The notes: generated by a model not told the origin, from the sequence alone. Shown: positions 38,201-45,740, numbered from the stretch's first letter. The stretch: 56,945 bases of DNA from JADKIH01 sp049363815 (GCA_049363815.1 JBMQEM010000143.1:1-56945), one strand, 5' to 3'. Program-made: numbers and translations.

Positions 38201-38820
38201 CATGGCTGGATGCACCCGGAGGAAACATCCTTGGAACAGGAAATACATTCATTACTCCGTTCCTGAATAGCAGCATTCAGTATTTTGCAATTGCCGGTGG
38301 ACTTTGTCCGAGTGAACCGCTTGCTGTGAATGCAAACATCTATACCATTCCAGTTGTCTCATTAGGAAATGATACTGCAATTGAAACCGGTAATTCTATC
38401 GTACTCGATGCCGGTTCAGGATTTGCTTCTTATTCATGGAACACTTCTGCAACAACACAATTCATATCTACTGCAATCAGCGGTGATTATTCTGTATTGG
38501 TAACTGATGCGAATGGATGTAGTGCAAGTGATACGATCAGTATTTCTATTATCAGTAAAAATGGTTCCGTAACTAGCCATATGCAATCGGAAGTTTATCC
38601 GAATCCGTTTGTTGATCAGATCACGATCCGATTTGAATATTCTGATACAGACAAGTTGGTCAAATTGTTTGCTGCTAACGGTAAATTAATCTCAGAAAAA
38701 CAAATAGCGAAATTCGAAATGCAAATGATCTTGGATGCAAGTGAACTTGCTTCCGGTGTTTACTTCCTATCGATCGAGGACAAATACTCAAAATTTGTAA
38801 ATAGAATTATTAAGAAGTAA
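32299..38820 (+). CDS. Giant secreted CotH-kinase/lamin-tail protein with Ig-like repeats and T9SS type A sorting domain
   Basis: 2173 residues. Signal peptide MKHTYKTIFFLVLISISFFSNG. Then: lamin-tail domain (VVINEIQSSN...DWIEIYNAG, about 23-95); a beta-sandwich; a chitobiase-type C-terminal-like domain (GSIRYTTDGSDVTESS, about 390-445); a CotH kinase-like domain (PVVALTTDPDNLYD to LIYDLEFGLGY, about 448-733), with LTLNGENWGIYYFREN and LIYDLEFG matching the family's conserved segments; a short bacterial-repeat domain (about 850-925); a second lamin-tail domain (LSFSELNYHSD, about 931-1060); one Ig unit; 11 Ig-like repeats of about 80 residues, each with RCG/SCG near the start and a C-P-S near the end (about 1165-2015); and a type A sorting domain (EVYPNPFVDQITI). 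CotH enzymes phosphorylate proteins in spores; whether this one is active is unknown. Confidence 0.9.
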   Translation: MKHTYKTIFFLVLISISFFSNGQVVINEIQSSNTKTIADENFQYDDWIEIYNAGSSTVNLSGYGLSDDSLKPYKFRFPDYNLAAGTYVLVFAADTDQTVLTHWETAVKANDSWKYRANTTAFSSNWRTPSFNDGSWSTGTGGIGMGDSDDGTTITGCASVYMRRSFSISDTSKIMDAVFNMDFDDGFVAYLNGVEIARMNLGSPGIVPAWNELSPLGHEALLYQNEYPDSFHIDYNTLRSLLVNGTNVLAVEVHNTSGSYTDMSSNPYLTFSVKNGSVLFSSVPSWFHSSSTTYFHADFKISKTGETIFLTNGSNTLLDKKATGNLEIDNSIARIPDGSSNWCLTDVPTPKTSNNSTACKTTYATFPIFSLQGGFYTGTRSLNLTTTFPGGSIRYTTDGSDVTESSTLYSGPISISTTKTIRARVFAPNAIGSTTVTNTYFINFSCRLPVVALTTDPDNLYDYNSGIFADGPGYTSANPHWGANYWLDLEKDVTLEFYERDKSLQFKFNSGLAVTGGWSRSANQKSLEIKLGDKYGLSSLNYSLQSLKPWNDKWDNFILHMAGNDRDKCHMRDALMNRILKGTYNNYIAYEPCLLTLNGENWGIYYFRENDDHHWVEGNYGYKADEIDFLKESYFYTGIEVKKGSDSAFFAMHNYATTTSPTDPAYYNTISSMMDLQNMADYFIAETYYPNDDWMGGTNNNLKLWRPKKGDGKFKYLIYDLEFGLGYSGSVSNNMLSVARNASPHNYNSDLFKYFTQNETFKKYFINRYADLVNTIFLPSNVQANAYVLRDSLKYDYHLQNEKWGGADSATWISNIASMLSFANNRPSYARNFVQSEFQLTSQVTLTLQVSPAGAGVIQISTITPTSYPWNGVYFNGNPVTITAIPNPGYTFDHWRSNVVISSNNTNQSVTYNFTANDVITCYFTGAAASPQLSFSELNYHSDSLNESGDWIEIHNRGSLAIDLSNWIFRDEAENHTYKLPVTTSIPANGYLVLASDLEKFSAIYPSVTNVIGDFKFDFSNSGEELRLFDRNDQLHMSVLYSDQLPFATTADAGGYTLERLNETANADDGNNWFAGCLLGSPGREYSGPLAQITTSGSTAICNGSSVILNVSSTSGATYQWYKDNNLMSGSTGTSITVSTAGSYTVKVTASGCSASSSGVALTVGAVEQISSTTSASRCGTGTLTLSAAGTSNLNWFADSTSATILGTGVSFTTPSITQTTGYFVQASGVCPSARVRVNAVINAVTASPVTSNVSRCGTGNVNLTASDTATISWFDASVGGNLVATGSSFTTPSLNQTTTYYLSAGTFCPSPRISVNAIINGITAAPVVTNASRCGAGSVLLLASDTAVIRWYSAPSGGSLLFTGTNFNTPSISSTTDYYVEAGTVCPSARVTATATIDVIASPPAVSDVARCGNGTVTLTANSSTAAWYSSNSGGSPLATGLTFTTPSLSSTTTYYVQSGTTCPSSRVAANAIINPFTADPVVTHAENCGTGSVTLSAVDTAVVRWYTGPLGGSPFFTGTNYVTPVLSQTTTYYVEAGTGCISNRIPVTATINPITANPTTNDVTRCGSGTITLQANSSSTINWYDAPNGTLLFTGSAFTTPSLTTSASYFIQAGVNCPSSFVQVNANIDAFAEDPAVADNSRCGAGTVNLSASSPEILKWYDAPNGTLLFTGSNFTSPQLSSTTTYYVQAGAVCTSNFIPVTATINMVSPDPVTTGGNSCGAASLSLTGNSSGTVNWFDAPNGTMVGTGATFITPVLNSTTTYYAQVAGICPSNYIAAVAVINPIPSDPSVADVNACGAVSVQLTANSPDVINWFDVPNGTVIATGNIFSTPVLNSTTTYYLQAGDVCLSNFSEVTVTVNQIEADPTGIDASSCGPSSFTLLANGSGTINWYDAVNGNFITTGNSFTTPILTSTTVLYIQTAGICPSNFVPVEATVNPVTALSVTDASSCGSASLTLNASSTETITWLDAPGGNILGTGNTFITPFLNSSIQYFAIAGGLCPSEPLAVNANIYTIPVVSLGNDTAIETGNSIVLDAGSGFASYSWNTSATTQFISTAISGDYSVLVTDANGCSASDTISISIISKNGSVTSHMQSEVYPNPFVDQITIRFEYSDTDKLVKLFAANGKLISEKQIAKFEMQMILDASELASGVYFLSIEDKYSKFVNRIIKK

Positions 38821-38847
38821 TAATTCTATGGTCTACTTGTGGACTTG

Positions 38848-38904
38848 TGTTCTTAGTATTTTAATTTGAAGGGGTTAATCCATGAAGTTAAAACACTAAG
38901 AACA
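38848..38904. repeat. Inverted repeat of the AACACT family after the CotH-type gene
   Basis: TGTTCTTAGTATTTTAA (38848-38864) and TTAAAACACTAAGAACA (38888-38904) are inverted copies with one mismatch; a further partial copy (CTTAGTGTTAAAATTTT) begins near 38976. It lies in a convergent spacer like the related repeat at 20577. Confidence 0.55.
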
Positions 38905-39015
38905 CTAAAATTTGTCACTAGAACACATCATATAAATGCACTTCACTTGTGCTCTTGTGCCGAAATCCAATTGATCTTAGTGTTAAAATTTTATGTTTAG
39001 AATTCACCAAAAGTT

Positions 39016-40392
39016 CTAAGCAAATAAATGCTGGAAGACTTCTTCTACTTTTGAAACGGCATTTATCCTTATCGACTTGTACCTGCTTTTATCAAGTCCT
39101 TTCAGATTGTACTTGCTGATCAGAATTTCTTCAAAGCCCATTTTTTCTGCTTCACTGATGCGTTGTTCTATTCTTGTTACCGGACGAATTTCTCCACTCA
39201 AACCTACTTCTGCTGAGAATGCAATGCGTGGTGATATTGCAATGTCTTCACTTGAAGATAAGACTGCACAAATCACTGCAAGATCAATGGCAGGATCTTC
39301 AACTTTTATCCCGCCTGCTATATTTAAAAATACATCTTTTGCACCAAGTCGAAATCCACAGCGCTTTTCAAGAACTGCAAGCAACATACTTAAACGCCGT
39401 AAATCGAAACCTGTTGAAGAACGCTGCGGTGTTCCGTAAACTGCTGAACTTACCAGCGCTTGTGTTTCGATAAGCAGTGGACGAATACCTTCCATTGTTG
39501 CTGAAATAGCTACGCCGGATAAACTTTCTTCGCGGTTTGCAATAAGTACTTCAGAAGGATTATCCACTTCACGAAGACCTGAACCTTGCATTTCATAGAT
39601 ACCGATCTCCGCCGTTGAGCCAAAGCGATTTTTATTTGCCCGCAGAATTCTATATACATGATGACGATCGCCTTCAAATTGCAGAACAGTATCGACCATG
39701 TGTTCAAGAATTTTCGGACCGGCAATGGTGCCGTCTTTTGTAATATGACCGATGAGAAAAACCGGAACCGAACTCTCTTTTGCAAAACGTAAAAGTTCTC
39801 CTGCGCATTCGCGGATCTGAGAAACACTTCCCGGAGATGATTCTATTTTGTTGCTGAAGATAGTTTGAATTGAATCGATCACGAGGATCTGAGGTTGCAT
39901 GGCAGAGATCTGCTGAAAGATATTTTCGAGAGATGTTTCCGTGAGGATAAAGAAAGCTTCACTTGAAAGTTTCAATCTGTCTGCTCGCATTTTGATCTGC
40001 TGCTCGCTCTCCTCACCACTGATGTAGAGAACAGATTGTTTTTTCATTGATAGTGCCAGTTGCAGTAACAATGTTGATTTTCCAATACCTGGCTCACCAC
40101 CCATTAATATCAATGACCCGGGAACGAGTCCGCCACCTAAAACCCGGTTCATTTCCTGATCCGGCAGAGCAATTCTGTGTTCGTCCTTTATTGCAACGTC
40201 GCTTAATAATTGCGCCTGTGCTACCTTCTTTTTTACACCATCATTTTTTTTCCATCCCGGTGTATCTTCATTTCGTTGAATGACTTCTTCAACGAAAGTG
40301 TTCCATTGTCCGCATGAAGGGCATCTTCCGGTCCATTTCGGAGCTTGTGCACCACAATTCTGACAAAAGAAAGATGTTTTAATTTTAGCCAC
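39016..40392 (-). CDS. radA: DNA repair protein RadA
   Basis: 458 residues, the normal length. An N-terminal zinc finger uses C10, C13, C24 and C27 (FFCQNCGAQAPKWTGRCPSC). The RecA-like core has Walker A GGEPGIGKSTLL (about 97-108), Walker B ILVIDSIQTIF and the RadA-specific KNRFG motif (about 255). The C-terminal Lon-like domain includes GGIKVEDPAIDLAV and FSAEVGLSGEIRPV. RadA is a DnaB-type branch-migration helicase acting in recombination. Single gene, convergent with the CotH-type gene, with the mobile element remnant upstream. Confidence 0.97.
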   Translation of the reverse strand: MAKIKTSFFCQNCGAQAPKWTGRCPSCGQWNTFVEEVIQRNEDTPGWKKNDGVKKKVAQAQLLSDVAIKDEHRIALPDQEMNRVLGGGLVPGSLILMGGEPGIGKSTLLLQLALSMKKQSVLYISGEESEQQIKMRADRLKLSSEAFFILTETSLENIFQQISAMQPQILVIDSIQTIFSNKIESSPGSVSQIRECAGELLRFAKESSVPVFLIGHITKDGTIAGPKILEHMVDTVLQFEGDRHHVYRILRANKNRFGSTAEIGIYEMQGSGLREVDNPSEVLIANREESLSGVAISATMEGIRPLLIETQALVSSAVYGTPQRSSTGFDLRRLSMLLAVLEKRCGFRLGAKDVFLNIAGGIKVEDPAIDLAVICAVLSSSEDIAISPRIAFSAEVGLSGEIRPVTRIEQRISEAEKMGFEEILISKYNLKGLDKSRYKSIRINAVSKVEEVFQHLFA

Positions 40393-40754
40393 TGATCAAT
40401 TTTTAGAAGTGTGAAAGTACTTTAAAATTAATAATGAAAAATGGAAAATGAATAATAGTTGCTTTTATTGGAATCTGAATTGCTCTCATGTTTTATATCG
40501 AAAATTGATCATGGATGTCTAATAATCGAAGTTTCAAATGATTTGGTGCGCGTTGGGCTTTTATTTTTTCTTCTGATAGCTAGCGCATAGGCGTCAACGT
40601 AAGATAAAAAATAAATGAATAGAAATTTCATTTTGTTGACATGAGATTATTTATAAAAGATTTTTTTGCAAATTAGCCTCTATTGCCGTCAGCAAAAGCT
40701 TAATGTCATATGGAAAAATCGAATGATGTATTCGCTTTTAATTTATAGATGATT

Positions 40755-40836
40755 AGGCCCGTTAGGGCCAAAATCTTGGTAACTTTTGGACCATACAAGA
40801 GCGCTAAGCCCCGTTAGGGGCGAACTCTTTAAACAC
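40755..40836 (+). repeat. Left inner REP-like inverted repeat
   Basis: About 82 bases containing two small palindromes, GGCCCGTTAGGGCC and GCCCCGTTAGGGGC, joined by a TCTTGGTAACTTTTGG and CAAGAGCGC stretch. Its inverted counterpart is 41210-41292. This paired palindrome layout is that of REP doublets (BIMEs) recognised by RAYT transposases. Confidence 0.65.
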
Positions 40837-40869
40837 ATTGCTTTTTTCTGAAACAAAAGTATAATCTAC

Positions 40870-41122
40870 TCAATTTCCAAATAATTTTTCACCCAAAATT
40901 GAAATCGGTTGTTTAAAAATGTATCGTTGATCAAAATCAACTTCAAAAAGTTGAAGCAGTTTTCGGTACTCTACAGTGAAGGAGATATACTTATGATGTT
41001 CTTTTTGGTTTTAAATATATTTAATCACAATCATCAAATCGGATTTGCTGTAAGCGAAGGCTCCATATCCACCTTGCCAATGAAATGTGTTGAAGATGTA
41101 TTTCTGTATAAGTGTTAGCCAT
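40870..41122 (-). pseudogene. Internally deleted IS200-like REP-associated tyrosine transposase (RAYT)
   Basis: On the minus strand an ATG at 41122 opens MANTYTEI, the usual N-terminus of Bacteroidota RAYT/IS200-like transposases. The sequence then jumps, in another frame, to the C-terminal part HWQGGYGAFAYSKSD, IKYI, a TAA where homologs have a Lys or Leu codon, then NQKEHHKYISFTVEYRKLL and FEVDFDQRYIF, ending at TGA 40872-40870. The middle of the protein, with the HUH motif, is deleted. The catalytic Tyr is in the surviving YGAFAYS region or was in the lost part. Non-functional. It lies between the two inner REP-like inverted repeats. Confidence 0.8.
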
Positions 41123-41209
41123 ATTTTTTTCACAATTGTATATCAGGGATAAATCGAATGCAACCAATATATACTGGAACTTTTAGGCATATTAATTGAA
41201 ATTTGTATT

Positions 41210-41292
41210 GTGTTTAAAGAGTGCGTCCCTAAAGGGGCTTTAGCGCTCTTGTATAGTCTAGGAGTTACCAAGAGTATGGCCCTAACGGGCCT
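41210..41292 (-). repeat. Right inner REP-like inverted repeat
   Basis: Inverted counterpart of 40755-40836, with AGGGAC and GGCCC palindrome halves more diverged. Its last ~23 bases are the start of the first 45-base tandem unit, which shows where the array came from. Confidence 0.65.
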
Positions 41293-41583
41293 GAATTGCG
41301 CGAATAGTATTTCGAAAAGTACAGAGCTAATGGGATTGAATTACGTGTTTAATATTATTAAGAGTACAGTGCTAACGGGATTGAATTACGTGTTTAATAT
41401 TATTAAGAGTACAGTGCTAACTGGATTGAAGTACGTTTTTAATATTACTAAGATTATGGGCTAACGTGATTTAATTACGTGTGTAATATTACTAAGAGTA
41501 CACTGCTAACGTAATTGAATTACTTATGTAATATTATTATAAGTGCATAGCAAAGGGTCTTAACTTGCCTATGTAGTATAGTA
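41270..41583 (+). repeat. 45-base tandem repeat array, about seven degenerate units
   Basis: Units begin with AAGAGTACAGTGCTAACGGG-like sequence at 41270, 41315, 41360, 41405, 41450 and 41494 (the 41450 unit is 44 bases), with a decayed seventh to about 41583. The central units differ by only a few bases; the outer ones have diverged. Each contains a GCTAACGGG core like the REP palindrome half. Beyond it, 41584-41733 holds no gene. Confidence 0.75.
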
Positions 41584-41886
41584 TTATCAAAAGTAAAGCA
41601 CTATTAGGACTGTCAATTTTAAATTTAAAGACTTATTATGAATTCTTGAGTTTAATTTATGACATTACTCTAAAGCAGATGGCAATAAAGTAGATTCACC
41701 CGACTTAATTTCAATAAATAATAATATAATTGAGTTGACACCTATGCGATAGCTATCGGGATTTTGGGTAAAAAGAAAAATTGAAGTACCGGCAGAATTC
41801 AGTAAATTACTTTGAAATAAAAATAGTTTTGATGGACAGTAGTGATTACTAATCTCTAAATACCAATCCCAAAAAAAACTAATTAC

Positions 41887-41917
41887 AAAAAAAAGCCAAC
41901 CCCTTCCGGAATTGGCT
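41887..41917 (-). terminator. Terminator after the lipoprotein gene
   Basis: AGCCAA (41894-41899) pairs with TTGGCT (41912-41917), extended by TTCCGG and CCTTCC mispairs. On the minus strand a 7-T run follows, ending the cluster that begins at 45579. Confidence 0.6.
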
Positions 41918-41941
41918 AGTATGCAATATCTGTGTGAAGAA

Positions 41942-42355
41942 TTATTTTTTCTTTGTAAATTCTAGTTCCTTTATACCTGAGGTTCCCTCGCGGTCATTTG
42001 CAATGATCAGGAAGTCATCGTCAAGCTGAACGATTTCCCATGTTCCATTATAATCGAATGAACCTGAAACTACGAGAAAATTTTCAAGTTTGATTTCAGC
42101 TTTGGTAAGTGAGGTACTCACTTTAAAATCACCTGTGTAATTAACACCGGATTCACTTCTGATCATTTTGTCATTGGTGTCAAAAGCCCAGTTTTGATCA
42201 GGATTTGTCCGGGGAATTGGAATAAGGCTCCAGCTTCCCTCCAGTTGTTTTTTTATACCTGACTCAGATTTGAAGTATTCTTCTTTGGAGCACGAGAATA
42301 ATGCTACGAAACTTAGCACTACAATAAGACCGGAAAAATGACGAATTGGTTTCAT
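41942..42355 (-). CDS. Lipocalin-like lipoprotein
   Basis: 137 residues. The signal ends in a lipobox (FVALFSCSK, Cys about 22), so it is a membrane lipoprotein. The mature part starts GIKKQLEGSWSLIPIPR and continues as short strands ending in WEIVQLDDDFLIIAN and KELEFTKK, the pattern of lipocalin-like small lipoproteins common in Bacteroidota. Function unknown. It is the last gene of the minus-strand run. Confidence 0.75.
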   Translation of the reverse strand: MKPIRHFSGLIVVLSFVALFSCSKEEYFKSESGIKKQLEGSWSLIPIPRTNPDQNWAFDTNDKMIRSESGVNYTGDFKVSTSLTKAEIKLENFLVVSGSFDYNGTWEIVQLDDDFLIIANDREGTSGIKELEFTKKK

Positions 42356-42402
42356 TCTGTTATTCTTTATTGTAAATATAATAATTTATATTGATTCGAG
42401 AT

Positions 42403-42915
42403 TTACTTTCTGCCGGAAATTATCTTTTCCTCAATCATGGTTGTTGAGTACCCCGGTAAAAAATCAATCGTTTTTACCATTCCGCCATAAGATTGAACGA
42501 TATCGGCTCCAACGATGTTGCTCAAATTATAGTCAGAACCTTTCACCAGAGTATCCGGCCTTACTGTTTTTATCAATTCGAGGGGGGTTGGGTCATCAAA
42601 AATGATGACAGCGTCGATAAAATGCAGGGAAGCAAGCAAAACGGACCGCTGTTCCTGATCGTTTATAGGGCGGTTAGGACCCTTCAGACGCTTTGTTGAA
42701 GCATCAGAATTGACTCCAATGATCAAAATATCACCTAAATCTGACGCTTTTGCCAGATAATCAATATGTCCTAAATGAAGGATATCGAAGCAGCCATTGG
42801 TAAAAACTATCTTTTTTGATAAAAAACGCCACCTGTAAATAGAGTGCTGTAGCTGATTCAGGTCAACAATCTTTCTCCTGATGATCTCAAGTTGCGTTAG
42901 TTCGTGCGATTCCAT
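42403..42915 (-). CDS. rfaE2: D-glycero-beta-D-manno-heptose 1-phosphate adenylyltransferase (RfaE2/HldE C-terminal type)
   Basis: 170 residues. The nucleotidyltransferase signature FTNGCFDILHLGHIDYL contains the HxGH box (about 47-50), and GVNSDASTKRLKGPNRPIN, FDDPTPLELIKTVRPDTLVKGSDY and GYSTTMIEEKI complete the family pattern. The enzyme joins ATP and heptose 1-phosphate to ADP-heptose for lipopolysaccharide core synthesis. It lacks the kinase half of HldE, so it is the stand-alone RfaE2 form; the kinase must be encoded elsewhere. Its start overlaps the upstream gene's end by 29 bases. Confidence 0.93.
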   Translation of the reverse strand: MESHELTQLEIIRRKIVDLNQLQHSIYRWRFLSKKIVFTNGCFDILHLGHIDYLAKASDLGDILIIGVNSDASTKRLKGPNRPINDQEQRSVLLASLHFIDAVIIFDDPTPLELIKTVRPDTLVKGSDYNLSNIVGADIVQSYGGMVKTIDFLPGYSTTMIEEKIISGRK

Positions 42916-43897
42916 TTCTCTGTTTGAGGAATAAATATAAGAAAGATAATGCTCCGAAAATGATCACTACCACTGTATTTGAAAAATGCATAAGGGTTGC
43001 AAAAGTGATCCCATCATCATAGGTAATTCCAAATAACATCAGACCCAGGGTTACTGCCCAGTGATATGCTCCTATACCGCCCGGTACCGGTGCACTCATT
43101 CCAATACCACCTACAACCAATACGAATAGTCCGGCATGCCAGTCCAGATGTGCTGTCGAATCAAGTGAAAAGAAACAAAAGTAGGACATCAGGAAATACA
43201 ATACCCAGATCAATACAGTATGGAACATAAATAGAAAGGGTTTCTTCATTTTTTTTACGGAGATAATGCCATCACCAATTCCTTTCAATATCACTTTTGC
43301 TTTTGTACCAAACGCTTTTCCTCTCTTACTTTTAAATACAAAATACATTATAATAAAAAATGCAAGCAGGGTTATGATCGTTGTGACCGGTGAGTTTCCT
43401 GCTGATGTTGCATTGTTCCTGAATGCACTGATAAAATTTTCATTCAGGAATTTCATCAATCGTTCGTATTCGAAAAATCCAACAAGTAACATACATACTA
43501 GCAGACTCAGAACATCTATGATGCGCTCTGTGATCACTGTTCCGATCAGTTTTTCAAATGGAATCTTTTCCGATTGCGTCAATGTCCCGCATCTTGTTAC
43601 TTCCCCAAGCCGAGGGATAGCCAGGTTGGCCAGATATCCAATCATAAGAGCTGTGGAAGTGTTCATCACCTTTGGTTTATAGCCAAGAGGATGGATCAGA
43701 AGGTTCCAACGGATAGCACGACTTAAAAATGCGACCAGACTGGCAGCAACAGAGAGCAATACCCACAAGAGATCTGCATTTCGGATCTTATCGATGGTCT
43801 CATTGATATTTACCTTTTTAAAAGCAAGAAATAACAAACCGGCTCCGAGTCCAAGCAGGATAGTGTATTTTAATATTGAAAAGATTTTTTTGTTCAA
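42887..43897 (-). CDS. Flippase-like integral membrane protein (lysylphosphatidylglycerol synthase TM region / UPF0104)
   Basis: 336 residues with about eight membrane segments. Family features: NINETIDKIRNADLLWVLLS near the N-terminus, RAIRWNLLIHPLG (about 61-73), IPRLGEVTRCGTL (about 93-106) and the Gly/Pro-rich SAPVPGGIGAYHW (about 277-289). Related to AglD/MprF-type membrane domains thought to move lipid-linked substrates; the lack of a C-terminal synthase domain means lysine transfer is not its job. The neighbouring ADP-heptose gene suggests an envelope role. Confidence 0.85.
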   Translation of the reverse strand: MNKKIFSILKYTILLGLGAGLLFLAFKKVNINETIDKIRNADLLWVLLSVAASLVAFLSRAIRWNLLIHPLGYKPKVMNTSTALMIGYLANLAIPRLGEVTRCGTLTQSEKIPFEKLIGTVITERIIDVLSLLVCMLLVGFFEYERLMKFLNENFISAFRNNATSAGNSPVTTIITLLAFFIIMYFVFKSKRGKAFGTKAKVILKGIGDGIISVKKMKKPFLFMFHTVLIWVLYFLMSYFCFFSLDSTAHLDWHAGLFVLVVGGIGMSAPVPGGIGAYHWAVTLGLMLFGITYDDGITFATLMHFSNTVVVIIFGALSFLYLFLKQRNGIARTNAT

Positions 43898-43944
43898 ACT
43901 GATTTTTTTGGAAGGTAAGAAAGTAATTATTTTAGTTGTTCAGG

Positions 43945-44910
43945 TTACACAATTTCTTCGAATAGTGGAACGGATACGTACTCATTTATTCTATTGAGCT
44001 CCACTGTTACGGAATTATTCTCTGCAGGTTTTAAGATCGGAAGAAATTTTGCACCGAAAACAATTTCCTCTGCACGGTAGGATGAACGTGTATGAACGGT
44101 TTGGGCAAAAGTTTCTTCATAGGCTTTTATTAAAACCAGAAACTCAACTTCGTTTTTTGTGAAATCAGGTCCTGTCCATCCATACATTGGACTTTCTTCA
44201 TCGATAGGATGAACGATGGTCCACGACATTGTTAGCAAGGTAACATGTGTCAATTCAAGTTTAAGATTAGAAAACTTCCTGAGTTTGTTTCCATTTTCTT
44301 CGCCAATATACGACATCACAATAGTTGCTTCCGGATCCAGTAATTCAGCTCTATTCTTATTGGCAATCCTGATCATAAAAGCGGTATATCCTTTATATGG
44401 TGCTATTAAACCGTTTTTACTAAATAAGATCCTTGCAACAGGTCGTGAAAAGCGTCCATACAATAATCCGGTAGCCAGGGCGAAGCCTAGTAAACCTGTC
44501 AGTGATTCAATGGCAGCAAGTGAGCTATTGAAAGTACTTGTCGGATTAAGTCGGCCATAGCCTACTGTTGTTAGCGATTGTGCGCTAAAGAAAAAGATCT
44601 CCTTGAATTTTTCATATTGAGTAGTATAGATCATTCCGCCGATATTATCGGGGTCTACAAGGAAATAAATAAATGCAAACAAGAAATTTACTGCGATGTA
44701 GGATAGAAAAACGAGAAAGAAAAATTTCAACCATGGCATTGTAATCAACTCATGGTAAAGATTTGTTGATTCATAAAAACGTAATCCGGCTCGTCTGACA
44801 TTACTGGATCCGTCTTTATTCATTAATCGTTGTTTTGAATCTCCAACACGATTTCCAAATCCGATTTCCCGGAATTCATCTTGTTTGAATATACGACGAT
44901 GTTTGGACAT
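43945..44910 (-). CDS. Inward-rectifier-type (Kir/KirBac) potassium channel
   Basis: 321 residues. Two membrane helices (about 60-86 and 131-155) flank the pore loop with the selectivity filter TTVGYGRLNP (114-123). The outer N-terminal slide-helix region and GLLYGRFSRPVARILFS lead into a ~160-residue C-terminal beta-rich cytoplasmic domain (FRNANLK-like segments KLRKFSNLKLELTHVTLL, SYRAEEIVFGAKFLPI), as in KirBac channels. Conducts K+ across the inner membrane. The next gene upstream on the same strand is the DUF502 protein, 81 bases away. Confidence 0.92.
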   Translation of the reverse strand: MSKHRRIFKQDEFREIGFGNRVGDSKQRLMNKDGSSNVRRAGLRFYESTNLYHELITMPWLKFFFLVFLSYIAVNFLFAFIYFLVDPDNIGGMIYTTQYEKFKEIFFFSAQSLTTVGYGRLNPTSTFNSSLAAIESLTGLLGFALATGLLYGRFSRPVARILFSKNGLIAPYKGYTAFMIRIANKNRAELLDPEATIVMSYIGEENGNKLRKFSNLKLELTHVTLLTMSWTIVHPIDEESPMYGWTGPDFTKNEVEFLVLIKAYEETFAQTVHTRSSYRAEEIVFGAKFLPILKPAENNSVTVELNRINEYVSVPLFEEIV

Positions 44911-44991
44911 TTATTTTATGGCAGGTTGTTATGGTTATCTTTGACTTGTATAACGGAGTGTGGCTATGAAGTGTGAAGAGAACAACCGTAG

Positions 44992-45579
44992 TCACTCCTT
45001 AATTTCCGTAACGCCACCACTAATAATAAACTTCATCATATCTGTTCCTGAAGCATTAAGTGGTCTGATATTTTCTTTTGGCAGGATGATTAATTCGCCT
45101 GCAAAGCTGTACGAAAACGGCAGATACACGGCAACAAGGGTAGTTTCAAGTCCTATGTCAGACAGGTTTTCCTGAGTAATAAATCCGATCCGGTTGATCT
45201 CAGAATCTTTCTCAAGACGAACCAGTACAGGCGTGTTAAATCTTTTTTTCTCTCCCACGAATGCTTCAACCAGATCCTTTACCGATGAATAGATCAGTTT
45301 AATCAATGGGGCCCGGTTAGCGGCTTTTTCAGCATAAGAGAAAAAGGGATTTCTGATATAATGCGAACCGATATATCCAATTACGGCAACTCCCACAAAA
45401 ATGGTCAACAGTCCAAGTCCCGGAATCTCTAGTTCTTCAATACCCGGAACCTTGATAGGAATTTGGAAAGGAAGTAAACCATCGATCCAGAATATCGTTT
45501 TCAATAGCACCCATAAGGTTACAACGATTGGCACGACGAACAGACAGCCTTGTAAAAAATAATTTAGAATCTTTTTCAT
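44992..45579 (-). CDS. DUF502 membrane protein
   Basis: From the ATG at 45579 the product is 195 residues. A TTG ten codons earlier exists, but the family normally starts at MKKILNYFLQGCL. Two membrane segments (LFVVPIVVTLWVLLKTIFW and GLLTIFVGVAVIGYIGS), then PLIKLIYSSVKDLVEAF and a beta-rich end, typical of DUF502. No known activity. It is the first gene of the minus-strand run that continues to the lipoprotein gene. Confidence 0.88.
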   Translation of the reverse strand: MKKILNYFLQGCLFVVPIVVTLWVLLKTIFWIDGLLPFQIPIKVPGIEELEIPGLGLLTIFVGVAVIGYIGSHYIRNPFFSYAEKAANRAPLIKLIYSSVKDLVEAFVGEKKRFNTPVLVRLEKDSEINRIGFITQENLSDIGLETTLVAVYLPFSYSFAGELIILPKENIRPLNASGTDMMKFIISGGVTEIKE

Positions 45580-45740
45580 TTTTTGTGAATTGAATGGTAA
45601 ATATCGCAAATCTATGGTTGTGGAAATGGGATCTTCTCAATAGAAACTAACTATTTGTATTGAATAAGTTTATTTTGTGAGTTCTCCAGGCCAGATCGTG
45701 GGTTTTAAATTGAGGATATTATCTGAAATTTTAAATAATT

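Larger units (their letters stand above)
40575..41757. mobile_element. Decayed RAYT/REP element bounded by 24-base inverted repeats
   Basis: The outer ends 40575-40598 and 41734-41757 are inverted copies (22 of 24 match; core GCGCATAGGCGTCAAC versus its near complement). Inside are a second inverted pair, a broken transposase and a tandem repeat array. The spacer from radA to 40574 contains no gene. The element fills most of the 1.55-kb gap between radA and the minus-strand lipoprotein gene. Confidence 0.6.

Noticed and set aside
40909..41118. 69-codon plus-strand ORF
   Set aside because: It lies antisense to the transposase remnant, whose minus-strand reading is clearly the meaningful one.
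41210..41464. 84-codon plus-strand ORF with a repeating 15-residue unit
   Set aside because: It is the translation of the 45-base tandem DNA array and part of the inverted repeat; no start signal and the array continues past the stop.
41270..41583. CRISPR array
   Set aside because: The whole 45-base unit repeats with gradual decay; there are no unique spacers and no cas genes.
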